Shown here: in pieces, positions 8,326 to 12,422 of the stretch
How the letters are laid out: each line of letters opens with the position of its first letter
How positions within the stretch are numbered: the first letter of the stretch is position 1
Assembly: GCA_023418705.1 (NCBI GenBank)
Contig: JAEZYZ010000465.1
Location: 1 to 12,422 of the forward strand
Source: Pseudomonadota bacterium
GTDB lineage: Bacteria; Myxococcota_A; Polyangia; Polyangiales; Polyangiaceae
DNA length: 12,422 nucleotides
Direction of reading: 5' to 3'
The notes under the pieces: generated by a model
The model's input: only the letters and a program-made list of their open reading frames with translations
What the model was told of the DNA's origin: nothing
Database searches by the model: none
Made by a program: the position numbers and the translations under genes

Positions 8326-8847
8326 ATGGAAGTCGACTGGAGCACCGTCATCTGGGTCGCGGTGATCCTCTACACGCTGGCGCAGTGGCTCTTCCGGCGA
8401 CAGCGACACGATGCCGGCCCGATCGATCAGAGCTCGCCGGCGCCTCTGGAGGCGCCGGAGCACTGGGAGCCTGCGCCGCTGGAGCCTCACCAGCCCGCGC
8501 CATTTCCGCCGCCTCGGCCCACGCTCGATTTTGAGCCTGTCCCCGAGCCACCGCCCCCTGGCGATCCGCTGGCGGGCCTCTACCCGCCGCTCGAAAGCGC
8601 CGACTGGCTCCGAGAGGCACCGACACCAGAGGCCATGGCCACGGCCCCGCCGAACCTTGGCCCACCGATCGAGTCGACGGCAGCCGTCGCTCTGCCCCCC
8701 GAAATGGATCTCAAGAAGCCCCTGGTGGAGGTGATGAAGCCACCGCCGCGCGGGCGATCCAAGGTCGCGTTCCGGACGCGCGCAGATCTTCGACGCGCCG
8801 TCGTGCACGCGGAAGTGCTCGGCAAGCCGGTGGCGCTGCGTGATTGA
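8326..8847 (+). CDS. single-pass proline-rich membrane protein, third gene of the nfeD-floA operon
   Basis: This 173-residue protein belongs to no family I can name with certainty. It has one N-terminal membrane helix (about 5-23, STVIWVAVILYTLAQWLF) followed by RRQR, suggesting the N-terminus outside and the rest in the cytoplasm. A long acidic, Pro-rich, probably disordered region (about 30-125) contains several Pro-Glu and Pro-Pro stretches. A short basic C-terminal segment (about 142-173) carries a predicted helix, ADLRRAVVHAEVLGKPVALRD, which looks like a conserved binding motif rather than random tail. The ATG is preceded by GGGAG (8316-8320, five-base spacer), and only 24 bases separate it from the floA stop, so co-transcription is very likely. 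A role as adaptor for the NfeD-FloA complex is inference from position. The YqfB protein at the same place in the B. subtilis operon is not clearly related. Confidence 0.85.
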   Translation: MEVDWSTVIWVAVILYTLAQWLFRRQRHDAGPIDQSSPAPLEAPEHWEPAPLEPHQPAPFPPPRPTLDFEPVPEPPPPGDPLAGLYPPLESADWLREAPTPEAMATAPPNLGPPIESTAAVALPPEMDLKKPLVEVMKPPPRGRSKVAFRTRADLRRAVVHAEVLGKPVALRD

Positions 8848-8892
8848 GGCGCCACGGCGGCCCGGACCGCGCTTGCCTCTTTCGGGGCTCTG

Positions 8893-10590
8893 TCAGCCAA
8901 ACTCCCGCTGAAACGTCCGGCGTTGCTCGGCCGTGCCGAGCACGAGCAGCTCCGCGCCGGTGCTGAGGACGGTGTTCGGCGGAGGGTTGGTGATCGTCTC
9001 CTCGCCATGCCGGATGCCGATCACGTTCAAGCCGGTGCGCGCGCCGATCTCGCTGTCGCGCAGCGTCTTGCCGTCGAGCGGCGCGGGCGTTTGAAAGGAG
9101 TAAAACCGGATGCCTTCGCCGACGAACACGAGCTCCCGCCCCTGGGCGATGGCGACGACCGACTCCTGCCCGAGCGATGCGTAGCTCAGCACGGAGTCCG
9201 CCCCGGCCCGATGAATGGCCTCGAGATTGCGCTCGTGTGTGATCCGGCTGATGATGCGGAGGTCGGGGTTCAGTCGGCGGCAGTAAATGCACAGGTAGAT
9301 GTTCATCGCATCGTCGTTCGTGGTCAGAACGACGCTCGGCGCCTCCTGAAGTCCGGCCTTCAACAGCACGTCGCGATCGGCCGCTTCCCCCACGAACACG
9401 CGATCGGCGATGCTCTCCGATCGGGCGGCGACCTCCGGGTTGCGCTCGACCAGATGCACCCGCACCCCCTTTTTCTTGAGCGCCCGCGCTGCCGACCGCC
9501 CCACCTTACCCCCACCCAGGATCAGGACGGGGTTTGGGTTGACGTCATAGCGCTCCACCACACCGTTGAGGGCGCGGATCTGCTCCTCCGTGCCGACCAC
9601 CACCGGGATGCTGGAAGCCGACAACGTCGTGTCGGGCCGCGCGGGCAGGAGCCGCCCGCGCTCCCACACGCCCACCACGTTCACCCCGGTGACCTCTCGC
9701 AGTTTTGCGTCGCGGATGGCACGACCGGCCAACGGCGTCTGGTGAACCGGAAACTCCGCGATCAGCACGTCGCGAAAGCGCCCGATGACGTGCGCCTCGC
9801 AGTGCAGCGCGTTGACCCGGTTCGCCAGCTGCTCGCCGAGCTGCTGCTTCAGCGGCAGCACATGGCTCGCGCCCGCCAGCTCGATCAGATCGATGGACTC
9901 GCCATGCTCCGCGGTGGCGATCACGGTCGCGGTGGAGGAGACCTCCCGGATCGTCAGCGTGACGTTGGTGTTCGCCGCATCGTCGAGGTTGACGAAGACC
10001 GCACGCGACCGCTCCACCCCCGCGGCGCGGTAGGTGCTGGCGGCGTCCAAATCCCCCGTGACGACCGGGACGTGATCGCCGAAGAGCTGAGCGGCGCGGT
10101 TGGGATCCGGCTCGAGGATGCAGTAAGGGATGTCCAACAGTTGAAGGCGCTGGGTCAGCCCGCGGCTGATGGGGTCCCAGCGGCAGATGATGACGTGGTC
10201 GCTCACCTCGTCCGGCAAGGCGCGGGGGGCCCGTGACCGGACCTGCGCCTCGAGCCAGGGCGCGTAGAAAAACCGGATGAAGGCGAACGGCAGGACGATG
10301 AGCAGGAGCACGATGCCCGTGAGGAGCACGAGGATGCTGAAGGCGCGCCCGATGTCGCTCTCGAACGTGATGTCCCCGAAGCCGAGGGTGCTCATCACGG
10401 TCAACGTCCAATAAAATCCCGTGATCCACGAATACTCGCGGCCTTCTAGCTCCATCAGCTCGTGGAAGATGGCGGCGAACGCCACCACCACGGCGGTCAA
10501 GAACGCCACGTACTTGAGCAGCGCCTTGAGATTGCGCCGAGTCTCCTGCTCACCGAGGAGGTAGCCGAGCTGGCTGGACAGAAACTTCAA
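8893..10590 (-). CDS. two-TM potassium channel with two tandem RCK regions
   Basis: This 565-residue protein resembles MthK/GsuK-type ligand-gated K+ channels. TM1 lies at about 25-45, a pore helix and selectivity filter at about 55-74, and TM2 at about 84-108. The filter reads STLGFGD (67-73), a GFGD variant of the common GYGD. RCK-N 1 (about 131-255) has HVIICRWDP where MthK-type proteins have a CGW core. RCK-C 1 covers about 262-335. RCK-N 2 (353-475) has an intact Rossmann motif, VLILGGGKVGRSAARAL, and RCK-C 2 (about 480-560) completes it. Such channels gate on nucleotides or divalent ions bound by RCK domains; the ligand here is unknown. The start is TTG at 10590, supported by GGAG at 10596-10599 with a five-base spacer and by lying just ahead of TM1; the next Met would be inside TM1. 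It converges with the operon on its left, 45 bases apart, without a clear terminator. Confidence 0.93.
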   Translation of the reverse strand: MKFLSSQLGYLLGEQETRRNLKALLKYVAFLTAVVVAFAAIFHELMELEGREYSWITGFYWTLTVMSTLGFGDITFESDIGRAFSILVLLTGIVLLLIVLPFAFIRFFYAPWLEAQVRSRAPRALPDEVSDHVIICRWDPISRGLTQRLQLLDIPYCILEPDPNRAAQLFGDHVPVVTGDLDAASTYRAAGVERSRAVFVNLDDAANTNVTLTIREVSSTATVIATAEHGESIDLIELAGASHVLPLKQQLGEQLANRVNALHCEAHVIGRFRDVLIAEFPVHQTPLAGRAIRDAKLREVTGVNVVGVWERGRLLPARPDTTLSASSIPVVVGTEEQIRALNGVVERYDVNPNPVLILGGGKVGRSAARALKKKGVRVHLVERNPEVAARSESIADRVFVGEAADRDVLLKAGLQEAPSVVLTTNDDAMNIYLCIYCRRLNPDLRIISRITHERNLEAIHRAGADSVLSYASLGQESVVAIAQGRELVFVGEGIRFYSFQTPAPLDGKTLRDSEIGARTGLNVIGIRHGEETITNPPPNTVLSTGAELLVLGTAEQRRTFQREFG

Positions 10591-10595
10591 AGCGG

Positions 10596-10599
10596 CTCC
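10596..10599 (-). promoter_or_regulatory. ribosome binding site for the TTG start of the K+ channel
   Basis: GGAG on the minus strand, five bases ahead of TTG at 10590. It supports the rare start codon, because no ATG or GTG is available before the first membrane helix. Confidence 0.65.
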
Positions 10600-10958
10600 A
10601 CTTTTAGCACCCCTGCCAGAGCGGTTGCTCCTGACAAAACGCCGGATTCGAGCGGCGGCGCGCGCGCGCGGACGGCTCGACGACCGCTCGTTGTCGACCT
10701 CGCGCGGTGGGATCCTCGCCCGGATCGTAACAGCGCCGCGTGCACCCGTCAGCCCCGGGAAGCCTCTGGGATTTGCTCCCCTTTTGGGCTAAAGCGACGG
10801 CTCGGCTTGCAGGCGAGCTCGCCCCGCAACCATGAAAACCATCGAGAGCACCGAAACGTGAACGAAGCAGAGGCGTTCCCGATCGGGCCCGAGGCGTCCC
10901 CGGTGCATCGGGATCGCGGGCCCTGGCGAACGCATCGGTGCTCCGAACCTGCGCCCCC

Positions 10959-10963
10959 GGAGG
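10959..10963 (+). promoter_or_regulatory. ribosome binding site of the SDR gene
   Basis: GGAGG four bases ahead of the ATG at 10968. It favours this start over an ATG 30 bases further upstream in the same frame. Confidence 0.7.
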
Positions 10964-10967
10964 CTTC

Positions 10968-11669
10968 ATGACTGTCGCATTGAAAGGAAAATGGGCCCTG
11001 GTGACCGGCGCGAGCCGCGGGGTCGGCCGCCAAATCGCGCTTGGCCTTTCGCAGCACGGCTGCCACCTGGTGCTGCATAGCCGCGATCGCGCGCACACCC
11101 AGGCGCTCGAGCGAGAGCTGTCGGAGCGAGGCACTCGGGTCGTCGCGCTCGCCGCGGAGCTCAGCGACCAAGCTCAGGTCGACCGGCTGCTCGACGCCGC
11201 GCTCGAGGTCTCGGGGGGGCTCGACGTCGTCTACAACAACGCGGCCATCATGACCCCCTACCGCGAGGCGTTCCCGGAGACGCCCGCGGAAGAGTACCGG
11301 GCAAGCTTCGAGGTGAACGTGATCACGCCTATCCGCATCACCTGCCGCGTGCTGCCGCTGATGCGGGAGCGAGGCTTCGGCCGCATCGTGCAGGTGACGT
11401 CCGGCATCCGGAACGAGCCCGAGTTGATGCCGTACGCGGCCTCCAAGGCGGCGCTCGACAAGTTCGTCCTGGACACGGTGCCCTCGCTCCGTGGGACCGG
11501 TGTGTTGATGAACCTGCTCGATCCCGGCTGGCTTCGCACGGACCTGGGCGGCCCGAAGGCGCCGAACGCCGTCGAGTCGGTGTTGCCGGGGGCGCTGGTG
11601 CCGGCGCTGGTCGACGGCGAGGTGCACGGCGTGCTTTTCAGCGCCCAGGACTACGCCGTCCGAAGCTAA
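10968..11669 (+). CDS. short-chain dehydrogenase/reductase (classical SDR)
   Basis: This 233-residue NAD(P)-dependent oxidoreductase is within the usual 230-260 range. The Rossmann glycine motif is TGASRGVG (13-20). Arg39 after the second strand suggests NADP(H) rather than NAD(H). NNAA (90-93) stands where NNAG is usual. The catalytic set is Asn117, Ser145 (VTSG), Tyr156 and Lys160 (YAASK), followed by DPGWLRTDLGG (185-195) as the cofactor and substrate loop. The Ser-Tyr spacing is 11 residues, two fewer than in FabG-like enzymes, so the substrate loop is slightly short. The substrate cannot be assigned. The start follows GGAGG at 10959-10963. Its stop lies 19 bases from that of the convergent metallophosphoesterase, with no terminator between, so it is probably a single-gene unit. 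Confidence 0.93.
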   Translation: MTVALKGKWALVTGASRGVGRQIALGLSQHGCHLVLHSRDRAHTQALERELSERGTRVVALAAELSDQAQVDRLLDAALEVSGGLDVVYNNAAIMTPYREAFPETPAEEYRASFEVNVITPIRITCRVLPLMRERGFGRIVQVTSGIRNEPELMPYAASKAALDKFVLDTVPSLRGTGVLMNLLDPGWLRTDLGGPKAPNAVESVLPGALVPALVDGEVHGVLFSAQDYAVRS

Positions 11670-11688
11670 CTCGTCGGCTCCGGGCGGC

Positions 11689-12422
11689 TCAGGCCGCGAC
11701 CAGCTCGACCAAGGTGATCTCTGGCGGGCAGTTGATGCGGACCGGGAACCACCCACCGGCCCCCGCGTTGACGTACAGCTTGCGCCCGTGGTGGTCGTAA
11801 AGACCATTGTGGTAGAAGTCGACGGCCAAGATGGGCGTGAGCGCGTAGTCCCCCACCCGGCCCAGCTTGAGCTGCCCGCCGTGCGTGTGGCCGGAGAGCG
11901 TCAGGTCAATCGGTTGCTCGCGGATCTCTTCGAAGGTGCGCGGGTGGTGGCTCAACAGGATGCGTGGGGCCCCGTCGTCGCGCACCTGGCTCAGGATGCG
12001 CTTCAAGCCCTCGGTCGTGGTCCGCTGCTCCGGGCGCACGTAGCGGCGAGACGGCGGGTAGTCGAGGCCGGCCAGCCACAGGTGATCGCCGCCCACCGGG
12101 ATCCTCCGAGCTTCGTCGACGAGCACCTGCGCACCGGCCTCCTCGAGCCCACGGACGACGCTGCGGACGTCGGCCGATCGCGCCGCGATGTACTCGTGGT
12201 TGCCCATCCCGAAGAACACCTGGCCACGCCGCGGCGAGAGCCCGCGGACGAAGCGAGCCGACAGCTCCAGCTGCGAGATGTGATTGTCGAGCAGGTCTCC
12301 GGTGATGACGTGAAAATCAGCGCCGAGCGCGTTGACGGCGGCGCCGATCTCGTCGAGCCGCTCCGCGTCCATGTAGCTGCCGACGTGGACGTCGCTGACC
12401 TGGGCGATGGTGAGGCCGTGCA
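11689..12422 (-). CDS. calcineurin-like metallophosphoesterase (YkuE/YaeI type), 5' end outside window
   Basis: 243 residues are visible and the frame stays open through the right edge, so the start and probably an N-terminal membrane anchor are missing. An internal ATG at 12372 is not the start, because the first metal motif, VSDVHVG, lies upstream of it (the DVH codons are 12385-12393). All metallophosphoesterase motifs are present in order: Asp10 and His12, GDLLDN (Asp42), GMGNHE (Asn74, His75), LSHHP (158-159) and GHTHGG (His178, His180). These bind two metal ions and hydrolyse phosphoesters. The C-terminal VNAGAGGWFPVRINCPPEITLVEL matches the YkuE/YaeI-like membrane-associated group, some of which act on lipid phosphates or UDP-diacylglucosamine. 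The substrate here is unknown. Confidence 0.93.
   Translation of the reverse strand, partial: HGLTIAQVSDVHVGSYMDAERLDEIGAAVNALGADFHVITGDLLDNHISQLELSARFVRGLSPRRGQVFFGMGNHEYIAARSADVRSVVRGLEEAGAQVLVDEARRIPVGGDHLWLAGLDYPPSRRYVRPEQRTTTEGLKRILSQVRDDGAPRILLSHHPRTFEEIREQPIDLTLSGHTHGGQLKLGRVGDYALTPILAVDFYHNGLYDHHGRKLYVNAGAGGWFPVRINCPPEITLVELVAA

Larger units (their letters stand above)
10591..10967. other. non-coding divergent region between K+ channel and SDR genes
   Basis: I see no credible gene in these 377 bases; open frames here lack family features. The region must hold the promoters of both flanking genes, but no convincing -35/-10 pair is visible. Structure present: an alternating GC tract of 13 bases (10658-10670), a perfect 12-bp palindrome GGCGAGCTCGCC (10812-10823), a 10-bp palindrome TCGGGCCCGA (10883-10892), and two near-copies of AGGCGTCCCC at about 10871 and 10892. 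The stretch 10830-10870 is poorer in GC than its surroundings. Confidence 0.6.

Noticed and set aside
6199..8808. 869-residue open frame on the minus strand
   Set aside because: It is antisense to nfeD, floA and the proline-rich gene, and is rich in Arg/His/Asp as expected for a GC-rich shadow frame, with no domain pattern.
8923..10236. 437-residue plus-strand open frame
   Set aside because: It is antisense to the K+ channel, whose pore and RCK motifs are clear; the composition (His, Asp, Arg, Gln) is typical of a shadow.
10749..11807. 352-residue minus-strand open frame across the SDR gene
   Set aside because: It is antisense to the SDR catalytic motifs and also overlaps the end of the metallophosphoesterase; no recognisable domain.

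Overview
This is a GC-rich, densely coded bacterial window. It most resembles a Myxococcota genome, probably of the Polyangiales type. That inference rests on a lipoprotein combining a Thr-Gly-Gly-rich stalk, six Cys-rich CGDG...CDDGN repeats (DUF4215-like) and a fibro-slime domain, a combination typical of these bacteria. GTG and TTG starts are also used. No rRNA, tRNA, CRISPR array, transposase or prophage gene is visible.

Left half (56-5763, all on the minus strand). In transcription order these are: a small Ala/Pro/Glu-rich lipoprotein of unknown function; a fibro-slime/DUF4215 lipoprotein; a TauE/SafE-type membrane permease; and a soluble PAS-PAS hybrid histidine kinase with its own receiver domain. 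Two perfect inverted repeats, at 5022-5050 and 3028-3051, lie on either side of the fibro-slime gene and probably set it apart as its own transcription unit. The window starts with an uninterrupted run of 19 C, which may be a contig-end artefact.

Centre (5897-8847, plus strand). This is a compact membrane-organisation operon: an NfeD protein with a ClpP-class protease domain, the flotillin-like protein FloA (ATGA overlap), and a single-pass proline-rich protein. NfeD and FloA are known partners in bacterial membrane microdomains. The third protein is unrecognised and is the best candidate in the window for a new partner. The operon is divergent from the unknown lipoprotein.

Right part (8893-12422). 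A two-TM potassium channel with two tandem RCK regions lies on the minus strand and starts with TTG. A 377-base non-coding divergent region with palindromes follows, then a short-chain dehydrogenase/reductase on the plus strand. It converges on a calcineurin-like metallophosphoesterase on the minus strand, whose start lies beyond the right edge.

I see no defence island or clearly new multi-gene system. The points most worth following are the third gene of the NfeD-FloA operon, the OB-fold-like lipoprotein opposite it, the Gly-to-Arg change in the first RCK of the channel, and the repeat architecture of the fibro-slime lipoprotein.
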